A DNA stretch of 64,000 nucleotides from Planoprotostelium fungivorum. Lineage: Eukaryota; Evosea; Variosea; Cavosteliida; Cavosteliaceae. Each line of letters opens with the position of its first letter. Positions within the stretch are counted from its first letter, which is position 1. This document shows, piece after piece, positions 39,279 through 54,200 of this stretch. The DNA is taken from positions 22,901-86,900 of the forward strand of contig MDYQ01000118.1 of NCBI GenBank assembly GCA_003024175.1, written 5' to 3'. The notes under the pieces are model-generated. The model worked only from the letters and a program-made list of their open reading frames with translations, searched no databases and was not told the DNA's origin. The position numbers were made by a program, and so were the translations under genes.

Positions 39279-42200
39279 GTGAGTCTATTACTCTGATTCT
39301 CTATCGTCTGATATCTTGGCAGCTGTATAATCAGATTCTCGTCTTCGGTCCCTACGTCAACTCGACCAATGCCACTTCGGGCATCATGGGAGGTCTCATT
39401 GACACCAACGCAGATGGACGCTTCGACCAATCAAGGTTCATCCTGGGAACAGTCATGACGTCCAACATGACTGTCATCTCCAGCGGAGGCTTTACACTGT
39501 GGAACACCACCGACAGGCGCATCGCCCTTCAGATCAATTCAGTAGTGCCGAATATACCAGTCAACAGCAGAGGAAAGAGCTGCAGCTTGACCAGCGTGAT
39601 TTATAGTGGTGGGAGTACTATGGGATCCATTACATCAGTGTGGCCCATCGTGAAGCCAGACATCGGAATGGTAGTGACGACAACACCTTCCACCAATGTG
39701 CAAGGAGGAGACACTGTCAATCACATCATCACTCTCTATCACTCAGCCATCAGCAACTCGCCAGCTTATCAGCTCAGCATCACCGTTCCGCTACTACCCA
39801 GCTTCATTCTAGTGCCTGGCACGATGCAAGTGAGCAACAGTGGCTTCACAGTGGTACAAGGCAACAGCAGCGGCGACACATCTGTGCTGATCAGTGGACC
39901 ACTGCTGCAGCAAGGTGTCAACGTGACAGTGCAGTACACGACGACAATGTACACATACATAGCAGACAAGAGTGTGTCTTCTACCACGGCCAACATCTTC
40001 TACCTCAGTGCACCCACCGCTTTGGCAAGGAATTACGTCAACACCATGATGTTAACTGCTACATCATTGGACGGTCAGCTCGCTGCAGGCTACAACTCAA
40101 CGGCGCATGGTCTCAATCCATCAGTGCTATCGATCGGAGAAGTCCTTACCATCTCTCACTACCTCACGATGCCCATTGGACAAGCCACAGGAGTCAACGT
40201 CTCTTTGTCCTTACAGAATGTGGCAGGCAGTGCAGTGTTCGGCATCATGAGCTCGACAGTCAGCTTTGACAGCAACATCAACTCATCTCTGTTGGTGGAA
40301 GGTAACTTGGGAGTCCTGTCCAGTGCGGCCAACAATGGAATCTATGACACAATCACCTTCTCTCTTGGCAAGTTGATGGCATCACCTGGCAGCTCTTTGA
40401 CAAGGAGAATCACAGTCACAACATCAGTCTACCTCCCCGACGTGGCATCGAATGTCAAGAGTAACATCATCACATACAGTGCCATTGCCAAGAGTTCTAC
40501 TGGAACTATCGGAACACTGTCACAGAGCTGGACTATCGTGGAGCCATCTCTTGTGGTCACGCAGAGCAACACACCCATCACAGGACAAGGAGATGCCAAC
40601 GTCGCTTTCACAATGATCTTGTCGCACGCTGCCACCTCTACAGCCTCTGCTTATGGCCTGCAGATCAGCTTTCCTCTGGCACCTCAGTGGACGTTAGTTC
40701 CTGGTTCAGCAATCATCTCTGGCAACTCAGCCTCTGTGACCTCGTCTGCCTCAGGATTGTCCATCTCAGCCACTGAAATGACCAACACGTCCTCGATCAC
40801 GGTCAAGTACAATGCCACACTGTACGAGTATTCAAGTATGAACAAAGTCATCAGCAATGGTGGAACGATCACCTATACTAGTTCATCATCTCCTTATTTT
40901 AGAACGTATCCGATGCTCAATCCTTCTTCCAACATCATCACACCCAACGTGAGGATTCATATAACATGTATAATGCTGATTACTCGACAGATCACAATGG
41001 CATCGAACGCTTTCTCTGGTGATGTTCACGGTGCATCTTCTACATCCATCAACGTCGGAGAGCTCATCACACTTACCACTACCATTGTCCTTCCCATCGG
41101 TACCACCACCGCTCTCAACCTAGCTTATACCTTCCTTGCCACCGTACCTGTCAAAATCGTATCATCGAGCATCATCTTGGGAACCAACGTCAATGCTTCT
41201 CTCGTGGCTACCGGCTCAAATGCATCATCACTGGTGGACACGAATAACGACAAACTCGCGGATGTCATCAACTACAATCTGGGTACTGTCATGTCATCCG
41301 ATGTCACCCCAATTGGAGGTATCTCCACGCTTGCAGGAAGACAGATTCAGATCATCACTCTCTTCTACATCAACGATACGGTAACGAATGTGAAGGGTGT
41401 CAGTACAAGTCTGACTACCAGCATCACTGGACCTGCAACAGCCGTCGTCCTTCCTGTCCTCTCGTGGATCATCACAGAGCCTAATCTCTCTGTCACTCAG
41501 AGTAACACACCTACATCGGGTCAAGGAGATACGAACGTCACCTTCACAGTGGTTCTATCCCACCAGGCTACATCGACAGCAATCGCCTATGGCATTCGTA
41601 TCAATTTCCCTCTGGTACCTCATTGGACACTCGTTGCTGGATCTGTGGTCATCACCGGTGGCTCAGTCACGATTTCACCTTCAGCTTCTGGATTATACCT
41701 CACAGCAATCAGCCTGAACAGTACAACTTTGATTACAATCAGCTACAAAGCTACACTATACGAGTACAGTCTCATGAACCGAGTGATCAGCAACACCGGA
41801 ACCATTCTGTACACAAGTTCGCCAAACAACTATTCTCGCACCTATTCAGCTTTGAGTCCCACATCTACCATCACGACACCCAAAGTGAGACAATCCAAAA
41901 GTTTTGAATTCTGAATAGAGAAATAGATTACGACAGCGGTGACTACCTTCTCTGGCGATGTGCACGGTGCCTCTTCCTCGTCTATCAATGTCGGAGAGCT
42001 GATGACACTGAGCACTCTCATCACTCTGCCCATTGGCTCTACCGACACGCTCAGCGTCAGCTATGCCTTCCTCGCTACTGTACCCGTCTCTGTGGTCTCT
42101 TCATTCATCACGATGGGCAGCAACGTCAACTCTTCACTATTGACTACTGGCTCGAACGCATCATCCCTGGTCGACACAAACAACGACGGGCTAGCGGATG

Positions 42201-45200
42201 TGATCAACTACAACTTGGGCACAGTCTTATCATCGGATGTCACAACAATGGGAAGAACTACAGGCCTCTCAGGCAGGCAGATTCAGTTCACTATGATCTT
42301 CTACGTCAACGACAGTACCATCAACACGGGGGGATCTATTGCAAAACTCACTACTACCTTCTCTGGCACTGCAGCAGCTATCACTGTACCTGTTCTGTCG
42401 TGGACAATCACAGAGCCAACACTGGTATTCACACAGAATAGCACACATGCACTTGGCCAGGGCGACACAAACGTTGCGTTCTCAGTGGTTCTATCACACA
42501 AGGGTACATCGACCGCCACAGCTTACGGCATCCGTATCAACTTTCCTCTCGCACCTCAGTGGACTTTGGTACCTGAATCTGTGGTCATCATTGGCAGCTT
42601 AGCTACAGTCGTGCCTTCACCTACTGGACTTCTCCTTACGGCGACTAGCATGAGCACGTCATCATCGATCACAGTGACCTACAATGCCACGCTATATGAG
42701 TACTCTCCTATGAACAAGGTCATCAGCAATAGTGGTACCGTCCTTTATACCAGTTCACCGAACAGTTATTCCAGAGCTTATCCAATTCTCAGCCCTTCGT
42801 ATACTATTACTACACCGAACGTGAGACTTTTCGAAGATCAATTGAATACTCAAGTATCAATAGATTACGACGGCATTGACCACCTTCTCTGGCGATGTAC
42901 ATGGCGCCTCTTCTTCACTCATCAGCGTCGGAGAGCTGATGACATTGAACACTCTCATCACTCTACCCATTGGATCGACCACAGCGCTCAGTCTGACCTA
43001 CACATTCCTTGCCTCTGTGCCCGTGACCGTGGTCTCCTCTGTCGTCACTATGGGAGCTAACACGAACGCGACTCTGCTATTCACTGGATCGAACGCATCA
43101 TCACTGGTAGACACGAACAACGATGGATCAGCTGATGTCATCAACTTCAACTTTGGCTCGCTCATGTCGTCTGACGTCACAATCATCGGAGGTAATTCTG
43201 GTCTCTCCTGTAGACAGATTCAGATCACCACTCTCTTCTTCATTACAGACACCACGAACAACACGGGAGGAACCGTGGCAAGACTCAGTACCTCAGTCTC
43301 TGGCCCAGCATCGGTAATCACTATCCCTCAATTGTCGTGGACAATCACGGAGCCATCTCTCGTAGTCACACAGAGTAATACCCCCACCACCGCTCAAGGC
43401 ACAACGAATGTAGCCTTCTCAGTGGCTCTGTCTCACAAAGGTACATCAACTGCCACTGCTTACGGCATCCGTATCAACTTCCCTCTGGCACCTCAGTGGA
43501 TCTTAGTACCAGGATCTGTAGTCATCACTGGTGGCTCAGCCTCTGTCATACCCTCAGCCTCTGCACTGTTGATTACGGGCACAGGACTGTCAAACTCTTC
43601 ATCGATCATAGTCATGTACAATGCCACACTGTATGAGTACTCTCCTATGAACAGAGTGATCAGCAACAGTGGCACGATACAGTACACAAGTACGCCTAAC
43701 AGCTATGGAAGGAACTATCCTGTTCTCAGCTGTGCTTCGTCTGTAGCGACGCCTAATGTAAGCAGATGATTGAAAATTGAATGAGGAATATTCACATGTA
43801 TCATAGATCACTATGGCATATAACAACTTCTCTGGTGATGTCCACGGTGCCTCTTCTGCATCTATCAACATAGGAGAGATCGTCACTCTCACGACCACGA
43901 TTGTCCTTCCCATCGGATCTTCCGTTATCAATGTCAGCTATGGATTCCTGCCATCTGTGCCTGTGACTGTGATATCATCCACTGTGACTATGGGAAGCAA
44001 CGTCAACTCTTGTCTGCTCGCATCTGGCTCAAGTGCATCATCACTAGTGGACACGAACAATGATGGGCTGGCTGACGTCATCAACTACAACTTGGGAACT
44101 GTCTTGTCATCCGATGCCACAACGATAGGAGGCAGCCTTGTGGGCAGACAGATCCAGATCACTACTGTCTTCTGCATCAAAGACATGTCTACCAATATCA
44201 AAGGTATCAGTCTCAATTTAGCGACTGGCATCACTGGACCTGCAACCGCTGTGACTCTGCCTGTGCTCTCTTGGACTATCACTGAACCAACTCTCGTCGT
44301 AGCGCAGAGCAGCATACCTGTCTTTGGTCAAGGAGACACAAACGTTGCCTTCACTGTAGTCTTATCTCACACTGCTGCTTCTTCTTCACCCGCATATGGG
44401 ATACACATCAACTTCCCTTTGGCACCTCAGTGGGTCTTAGTCCCTGGCTCTGTGGTCATTGCTGGCACTTCAGCATCTGTGACACCATCATCAACTGGAC
44501 TCTTCATCACAGCGGGTGTTTTGAGCAACTCGTCTACCATGACAGTCACGTACAATGCAACACTGTACGAGTACACTGCTATGAACAGAGTGATCAGCAA
44601 CACTGGATCAGTCACATACAGCAGCTCACCCAACAGCTATGGAAGAGCATACCCCTCACTCAGCTCCTCCACATCGATCACCACGCCAAACGTGAGAACA
44701 TCATCTTCAGTTTGTATCTCATTTTCGTGCAGATCACCACAGCGTCTAACACATTCTCTGGTGATGTACATGGACCATCTTCCTCGCTGATCAGCGTTGG
44801 TGAACTGATCACTCTCACCACCACTGTTGTCTTGCCCATTGGATCGACATCTCTTAACGTCAGCTACGCTTTCTCTCCGTCTGTACCTGTCACTGTGGCC
44901 TCATCATTCATCACATTGGGAAGCAACGTCAACTTGTCAAGGCTGACTACTCATTCGAACGCATCATTACTGGTCGACACAAACAACGATGGGCTAGCAG
45001 ATACCATCAACTTCAACTTGGGAACTGTCTCATCCTCCGATACCATTGCGATTGGAGGCAATTCTGGGCTTGTGGGCAGACAGCTACAGATCACTTGTCT
45101 CTTCTACGTCAACAATACGAAGACAAATGTCAGAGGAGTCATCACAAGTCTGACGACCACCTTCTCTGGCACTGCATCCAACATTAGCCTGCCCTCTCTC

Positions 45201-48200
45201 TCATGGACCATCACAGAGCCATCAATCACCAGCATCTCATCCACTACACCACACATGGGCGTACAAGGAGGAGACACAGTCAATCACACTATCACTGTCT
45301 TCCACACGGCTATCAGCAATGCACCAGCTTGTGGAATGGTCATCACAGTGCCGCTGCTTCCCGACTTCATTCTAGTGCCTGGCACGATGCAAGTGAGCAA
45401 CAGTGAGTTCACAGTGGTACAAGGCAACAGCAGCGGCGACACATCTGTGTTGATCACAGGACCGCTGCAGCAAGGTGTCAACGTGACAGTGCAGTACACG
45501 ACGACAATGTACACATACATAGCAGACAAGAGTGTGTCCTCTACCACGGCCAACATCGTCTATCTGAGCTCACCTCACACCTGGGCTACAACATACACAA
45601 ACACGACTACTCTGTCTGTGTCGTCTATCGATGGTCAACTCTCTGCAGGCTACAACTCAACGGCGCATGGTCTCAATCCATCAGTGCTGTCAATCGGAGA
45701 AGTCCTTGCCATCTCTCACTACCTCACTATGCCCATCGGTCAAGCCACAGGAGTCAGCATCTCCTTGTCCTTCCAGAATGAGGCAGGCAGTGCAGTGTTT
45801 CAGATCATCAGCTCGACAGTCAGCTTTGGCAGCAACATCAACTCATCTCTTCTGACTGAGGGCATGTCTGGCACGTTATCAAGTGCAGCAAGCAACACGT
45901 ACAACGACACAGTGAACATCACACTGGGCAAGCTGATGACATCTGCGGGCGATACATACACAAGAAGAGTGACTGTCACTACCCTGGTCTACCTGCCTGA
46001 TGTGACGGCCAACACTGTGGGACGCTCGATCAGCTACAACGTCTCGGTCACTAGTACGACTGGATTGATCGGCAACGCAACTCAGAGCTGGACAATCGTT
46101 CAACCATCTCTCGTGGCCACACAGAGCAACACACCTACCTATGGCCAAGGTGACGCTAACATTGCCTTCACTGTGGTCTTGTCTCACTCGGCTGCATCGA
46201 CCTCCTCTGCCTTTGGCATACACTACAACTATGCCCTCTCTCCTGGCTGGACTCTCGTGCCAGGCTCAACTGTGGTCGACGGCGGCTCTGCAGTAGTTGT
46301 ACCTTCTACTACTGGCCTCTATCTGACGGCATACGAGCTTCCTACAGCATCAACGATGACGCTGAGATACAACGCCACGCTGTACGAGTACGCAGAGATG
46401 AACACAGTGGTCAGCAACATAGGCACGATCAGCTATACAAGCTCGCCAGACGTCTATGCGAAGACATATCCCATCATCAACTTGTCATCTAACGTCACCA
46501 CACCAAAAGTGAGACAATATTTGGATCATTAACACTCATTGATGTATCATCAGATCACAACAGCATCAACCTCTTTCTCCGGAGATGTCCACGGTTCATC
46601 TTCCACACCGATCAATGTGGGAGAACTCGTCACTCTCACCACCACTGTTATCCTTCCCATTGGATCTACTAGCGCATTCAACTTGAGCTATGCCTTCCTT
46701 CCTTCTGTACCTGTCTCTGTGGTCTCGTCCTTCATCACTCTGGGTAGTAATGCTAACTCTTCTCTTCTGCCCACTGGATCAAACGCATCATCACTGGTAG
46801 ACACAAACAACGACGGGCTGGCAGATGTGATCAAGTACAGCCTGAGCACTGTGATGTCATCAGACAACACAACGATTGGAGGCAGCCTTGTGGGCAGACA
46901 GATACAGATCACTACAGTGTTCTTTGTCAACGATACAGCTACAAACGTGAGGGGAGTCAGTACAAGTCTGACAACAAGCATCACTGGACCAGCAACTGCA
47001 ATCACTCTGCCCGTCATATCATGGACCATCACTGAGCCATCTCTTGTGGTGGCACAGAATAGCACGCCTACCTTTGGTCAAGGAAATACCAACGTCGCCT
47101 TCACCGTAGTCCTATCACACAAGGGCATATCGACGGCTAGCGCCTACGGTATTCGTATCAACTTCCCTCTGGCACCTCAGTGGACACTCGTCGCTGGATC
47201 TGTGGTCATCGTAGGTACCTCTGCCTCAGTTGTGCCTTCCGCTTCCGGGCTGATCATCACGGCTACATCTCTGAGCAATTCGACATCCATCACAGTCACG
47301 TACAATGCCACACTCTTCGAATTCTCTCCCATGAACAGTGTCGTCAGCAACTCTGGATCAGTTTCCTATATGAGTTCACCGAATGCTTATTCTCGAATGT
47401 ACCCAGTCCTGAGCCCATCTTCCATGATCACCACACCGAATGTGAGAAGCAGAATCATTCTTATAATATATTCTAACACCATCATCAGATCACCACGGCA
47501 GTGAATACCTTCTCTGGTGATGTTCACGGTGCCTCTTCTTCACTCATCAGCGTCGGAGAGCTCATCACATTGAACACTCTGATCACTCTACCCATTGGAT
47601 CGACCGATGCTCTCAACCTCACCTATGCCTTCCTTCCTTCTGTGCCGATCACAATAGTCTCCTCTTTGATCACAATGGGCACAAACACGAACTCTTCTCA
47701 TCTGGTTACTGGCTCGAATGCAACATCACTGGTGGACACGAACAATGATGGAACGGCTGATGTGATTCATTACTATTTGGGGACTATCTTATCGTCAGAC
47801 AACACATCCATTGGAGGTAACACTTCTCTACTGGGACGACAGATTGAGATCACGACTCTCTTTTTCATCAATGATACGGTCACCAACATCAGGCAAGTCA
47901 CTACCAATTTGACAACCACCATCACTGGACCTGCATCGGCCATCACTATACCAGCTCTCTTCTGGACTATCACTGAGCCAACACTAGCAGTCACGCAGAA
48001 CAGCACACCTGCCTTTGGTCAAGGAGACACAGAAGTAGCCTTTGCAGTGACGCTGTCGCACACAAACAGATCGACAGCAAGTGCATATGGCATACACATC
48101 GACTATCCTCTGTCACCTCAGTGGATCTTAGTGCCTGGATCTGTGGTCATTACTGGTGGCTCAGCCGAAGTTGTACCGTCTGCTGCTGGGCTATTTATCA

Positions 48201-51200
48201 CAGTAGCTGCTCTGAACACATCGACATTGGTCAGAGTCACGTACAATGCCACACTTGACGAGTTCTCTCCTATGAACAGAGTGATCAACAACACTGGTAC
48301 AGTTCTGTACACGAGCTCACCCAACAATTACTCTCGTGTATATCCCTTGTTGACTCAGTACTCTGAAATCATTACACCTAATGTGAGAGAAAGAATATCA
48401 AAATCCATTTATACTGATTCATCAAACAGATCACAACGGCAGTGAATACCTTCTCTGGTGATGTTCATGGTGTTTCATCCTCTTTCATCAACGTCGGAGA
48501 GCTCATCACATTGAACACTCTCATCACCCTGCCCATTGGATCAACCAGTGCTCTCAATGTCACATATACATTCCTTGCCTCTATCCCTGTTAACGTGGTC
48601 TCCTCTACAGTCATGATGGGAAGCAACGTCAACTCTTCACTGCTGGCTCAAGATTCCCCTGCTTCAGCTTTCATCGATACCAACGGAGATGGGGCTGTCG
48701 ACATCATCCACTTTGATTTGGGAACAATCTTGTCCTCTGACAATTCCTCCATTGGAGGTAACTCGAGCTTGGTAGGAAGACAGATACAGATTACCACCCT
48801 CTTCCACATCAACGATACGGTCACGAACAAGGCAGGAAACATCACCAACTTGACCACAACAATCTCTGGGCCTGCATCGGTCGTCACTATACCAGCTCTC
48901 TTCTGGACTATCACTGAGCCAACACTAGCAGTCACGCAGAACAGCACACCTGCCTTCGGTCAAGGAGACACAGAAGTAGCTTTTACAGTGACGCTGTGGC
49001 ACACAAACAGATCGACAGCAAGTGCATATGGCATACACATCGACTATCCTCTGTCACCTCAGTGGATCTTAGTGCCTGGATCTGTGGACATCACCGGTAA
49101 CGCCATAGTGGTACCATCTGCTGCTGGACTCTCCATCACAGCCGCTGCTCTGAACACATCTTCCTCAATCACAGTCAATTACAATGCCACACTTTACGAG
49201 TACTCTCCCATGAACAGAGTCATTGATAATGTTGGAGTCATCTCGTACACAAGTTCGCCAAACAGCTACTCCAGAAGCTATCCAGTGCTCGCTCCTTCGT
49301 CCACCATCACGACACCCAATGTAAGACTGAATTTATCATTGTTTTTACTAATGCGATCTTCAGATTACATCAGCAGAGACGACTTTCTATGGCGATGTAC
49401 ACGGTGCATCATCATCAGTCATCAGCGTGGGAGAGCTCATCACCTTGACTACCACTGTCACTCTGCCCATCGGATCAACTGATGTGCTCAACATCACCTA
49501 TGCCTTCTTGCCCTTGGTACCTGTGACTGTTGTCTCTTCTACCATCACGATGGGAACAAACACAAACTCGTCTCTGCTGGTCACTGGCTCGAACGCATCG
49601 TCACTGATGGACACAAACAATGCAGGCACAACTGACGTCATCCATTTTGAGCTGGGGACTGTCTTGTCCTCTGACAACACATCCATTGGAGATAACTTGA
49701 GTCTAGCTGGAAGACAGATCGAGATCACCACTACCTTCTACGTCAACGATACAGTCACAAACATGGCAGGAGTCATCACTAACTTGACCACAACTATCTC
49801 TGGGCCTGCATTAGCCATCACTATGCCAGCTCTCATCTGGACTATCACTGAGCCAACACTAGCAGTCACACAGGACAGTACACCTGCCTTTGGTCAAGGA
49901 GACACAGAAGTAGCTTTTACAGTGACACTGTCGCACACAAACAGATCGACAGCAAGTGCATATGGCATACACATCGACTATCCTCTGTCACCTCAGTGGA
50001 TCTTAGTGCCTGGATCTGTGAGCATCACTGGCAGCGCAACAGTAGTACCATCTGCTGTTGGGCTGTTTATCACAGCAGCTGTTCTGAACACATCGGAATC
50101 AATCACAGTCAGCTACAATGCTACACTTTACGAGTACTCTCCCATGAACAGGGTCATTGATAACGTTGGAGTCATCTCATTCACAAGCTCGCCGAACAGC
50201 TACTCCAGAAACTATCCAGTGCTCACTCCATTGTCCACTATTGCAACGCCCAATGTGAGATTCGAATATCTGTTACCTTACTCATACATCTTTCAGATCA
50301 CAACAGCAGTGACGACTTTCTATGGCGATGTACACGGTCCATCATCGTCTGTCATCAGCGTGGGAGAGCTCATCACCTTGACTACCACTGTTCTCTTGCC
50401 CATCGGATCAACTGATGCGCTCAACATCACCTATGCCTTCAATCCTTCTGTGCCTGTGGCCATCCTTTCATCGAATATCACCATGGGAACGAACACTAAT
50501 TCATCTCTCCTGGTCACTGGCTCGAACGCATCGTCACTAATGGACTCAAATGATGATGGAGCTCCTGATGTCATCCATTTTGAGCTGGGCATCGTCTTGT
50601 CCTCAGACAACACATCCATTGTAGACAACTCAAGTCTAGCTGGAAGACAGATACAGATCACCACTATCTTCTTCATCAATGATACGGTCACAAACATGGC
50701 AGGAGTCATCACTAACTTGACCACAACTATCTCTGGGCCTGCATCAGCTGTAACAATACCTGCCCTCTCCTGGACTATCACTGAGCCGACACTAGCAGTC
50801 ACGCAGAACAGCACACCTGCCTTCGGTCAAGGAGACACAGAAGTAGCCTTTGCAGTGACGCTGTCGCACACAAACAGATCGACAGCAAGTGCATATGGCA
50901 TACACATCGACTATCCTCTTTCACCTCAGTGGATCTTAGTGCCTGGATCTGTGGACATCACCGGCAACGCCACAGTGGTACTGTCTGCTTCTGGACTCTT
51001 CATTACAGCAGATAAGCTCAGCACATCGACGACCATCACGGTCACGTACAATGCCACACTGCACAAGTTCTCTCCCATGAACAGGATTATCAGCAACGTT
51101 GGATCAGTCTTATACACCAGTTCGCCAAACAGCTATTCCAGAAACTATCCAGCACTGACTCCATCATCTGACATCATTACATCCAACGTGAGAGCAGATG

Positions 51201-54200
51201 ATTTCCTCCTTCTTATACTGACATGACTACCAGATCACGACAGCACAGACCACCTTCTATGGTGACGTACACGGTCCATCATCGTCTGTCATCAGCGTGG
51301 GAGAGCTCATCACCTTGACTACCACTGTCACTCTGCCCATTGGATCAACTGATGCGCTCAACATCACCTATGCCTTCTTGCCCTTGGTACCTGTGATTGT
51401 TGTCTCTTCTACCATCACGATGGGAACAAACACAAACTCGTCTCTGCTGGTCACTGGCTCGAACGCATCGTCACTGATGGACACAAACAATGACGGCTCA
51501 GCTGATGTCATCCATTTTGAGCTGGGGACTGTCTTGTCCTCTGACAACACATCCATTGGAGGAAATCAAACCTTGTTGGGAAGACAGATCGAGATCACCA
51601 CTACCTTCTACGTCAACGATACCATCACCAACATACAAGATGTGCTGATCAACCTCACGACCACCTTCACTGGACCCGCATCAGCCATCACCATGCCGAC
51701 TATTTCATGGACTATCGTGGAACCATCGCTCGTGGTCGTACAGAACAGCACGCCCACCTTTGGTGAAGGAGATACCAATGTAGCCTTCGCTGTGGTTCTG
51801 TCTCACGCAGCGGAATCTACTGCCACTGCTTATGGTCTGCACATCAACTTCCCTCTATCACCTCAGTGGATCTTAGTCCCTGGATCTCTGGTCATCGTCG
51901 GCAGCTCAGCCTCAGTTGTACCTTCTGACTCTGGGTTGTACATCACAGCCACTGAATTGACCAACACATCATCCATCACAATCACGTACAATGCCACACT
52001 GTACGAGTACTCTCCCATGAACAGAGTCATCGACAACACTGGATCAGTCATCTACACGAGTTCACCAGATCATTACGCCAGGACTTATCCTACTCTGACT
52101 CCTTCTTCAGACATCCTAACACCTAACGTGAGTTTGTTTACGCTTTATTCGAATCTGATCAATTCATCAGATCACGACTGCATCGAACTCGTTCTCTGGT
52201 GATGTACACGGTGCATCATCTTCTTTGGTCAGTGTGGGAGAGCTCATCACTGTCGACACTCTCATCGCTCTGCCCATCGGCTCTACTGATCTCAACATCA
52301 CTTATGTCTTCCTCTCCTCTGTGCCTGTCTCTGTGGTCTCTTCATTCATCACGATGGGTAGCAACGTCAACTCTTCTCTTCTGCCCACTGGATCAAACGC
52401 ATCATCACTGGTAGACACAAACAACGACGGGCTGGCAGATGTGATCAAGTACAGCCTGGGCACTGTGATGTCGTCAGACAACACAACGATAGGAGGCAGC
52501 CTTGTGGGCAGACAGCTACAGATCACTACAGTGTTCTTCGTCAACGACACGGCTACCAACGTCAGAGGAGTTATCGCAAGTCTGACAACCAGAGTCGTCG
52601 GTTCTGCCTCGGCTGTCGATCTACTAGACCTTTCGTGGACCATTACAGAGCCACAGATCACCAGTATCTCATCCACTTTCCCATACATGGGTGTACAAGG
52701 AGGAGACATTGTCAATCACACCATCACTCTCTTCCACACTGCCATCAGCGACTCACCAGCCTGCGAGATGGTCATCACAGTGCCGCTGCTTCCTTACTTT
52801 GTCCTGGTCCCTGGGTCAGTCCAGCTGAGTGAGGCTGGCTTCAGTGTGGTAGAAGGCAACAACATGGGCAGCTCTTCCGTGACCATCACTGGACCATTAT
52901 TGCCTCTCGGAAGCAATCTCACTTTCAACTACACGACGAAGATGTACACCTTTGTACCCGACAGAAGCACTTGCCCCACCACGGCTACAATCGTTTACCT
53001 TGGAGGACACAACAGTCTATCGAGAGAGTACATCAACACGACGACTCTCTTCGTCTCCACGCTGGACGGGCAATTCTCGGCAGGATATCGATCAACTGGC
53101 CATGGTCTCAATCCATCAGTGCTGTCGATTGGAGAAGTCCTTACCATCTCTCACTACCTCACGATGCCCATCGGTCAAGCCACAGGAGTCAACATCTCCT
53201 TGTCCTTCCAGAATGAGGCAGGCAGTGCAGTGTTTGAGATCATCAGCTCGACAGTCAGCTTTGGCAGCAACATCAACTCGTCTCTTCTGTTCGAAAATGA
53301 TCCAGCAGTCTTGTCCAGTGCAGCGAGCAACACGTACAACGACACAGTGAACATCACACTGGGCAAGCTGATGACATCTGCGGGCGATACATACACAAGA
53401 AGAGTGACTATCACTACCCTGGTCTACCTGCCCGATATACCTGAGAATGCTGTGGGAAGCTCGATCAGTTACAATTCCTCGGTCAGTAGCTCTACTGGTG
53501 ACATTGGAAACTCCACTGAGACATGGACAATTGTTCGACCATCTCTTGTGGCCACACAGAGCAACACACCTACCTATGGCCAAGGTGACGCTAACATTGC
53601 CTTCACTGTGGTCTTGTCTCACTCAGCTGCATCGACGTCCTCTGCCTTTGGCATACACTACAACTATGCCCTCTCTCCTGGCTGGACTCTCGTGCCAGGC
53701 TCAGCTGTGGTCAACGGCGGCTCTGCTTCAGTTGTACCTTCTACTTCTGGTCTCTATCTGACGGCATATGAGCTTCCTACAGCATCAACGATGACGCTGA
53801 GATACAACGCCACGCTGTACGAGTACGCAGAGATGAACACAGTGGTCAGCAACATGGGCACGATCAGCTATACAAGCTCGCCAGACATCTATGCGAAGAC
53901 ATATCCCATCATCGACCTCTCTTCTGATGTTATTACACCCAACGTGAGTTTCCCATTCTATCTCGTTCGATCTTATTTATATTCGCTCAGATCACAACGG
54001 CATTCAACACTTTCACTGGCGATGTTCACGGTGCATCTTCCACACTCATTGGTGTGGGAGAACTCGTCACTCTCACGACCACTGTTCTCTTGCCCATTGG
54101 ATCAACTGATGCTCTCAACGTTACCTATGCTTTCCTTCCCTCTGTCTCTGTCTCTGTGGTATCATCTGTCATTACCATGGGCAGCAACGTGAACTCAACA

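Noticed and set aside
40991-53943. CRISPR or other short-repeat array
   Set aside because: The regular period is about 940 nt and is explained by protein-coding exons; there are no short identical repeats with unique spacers.
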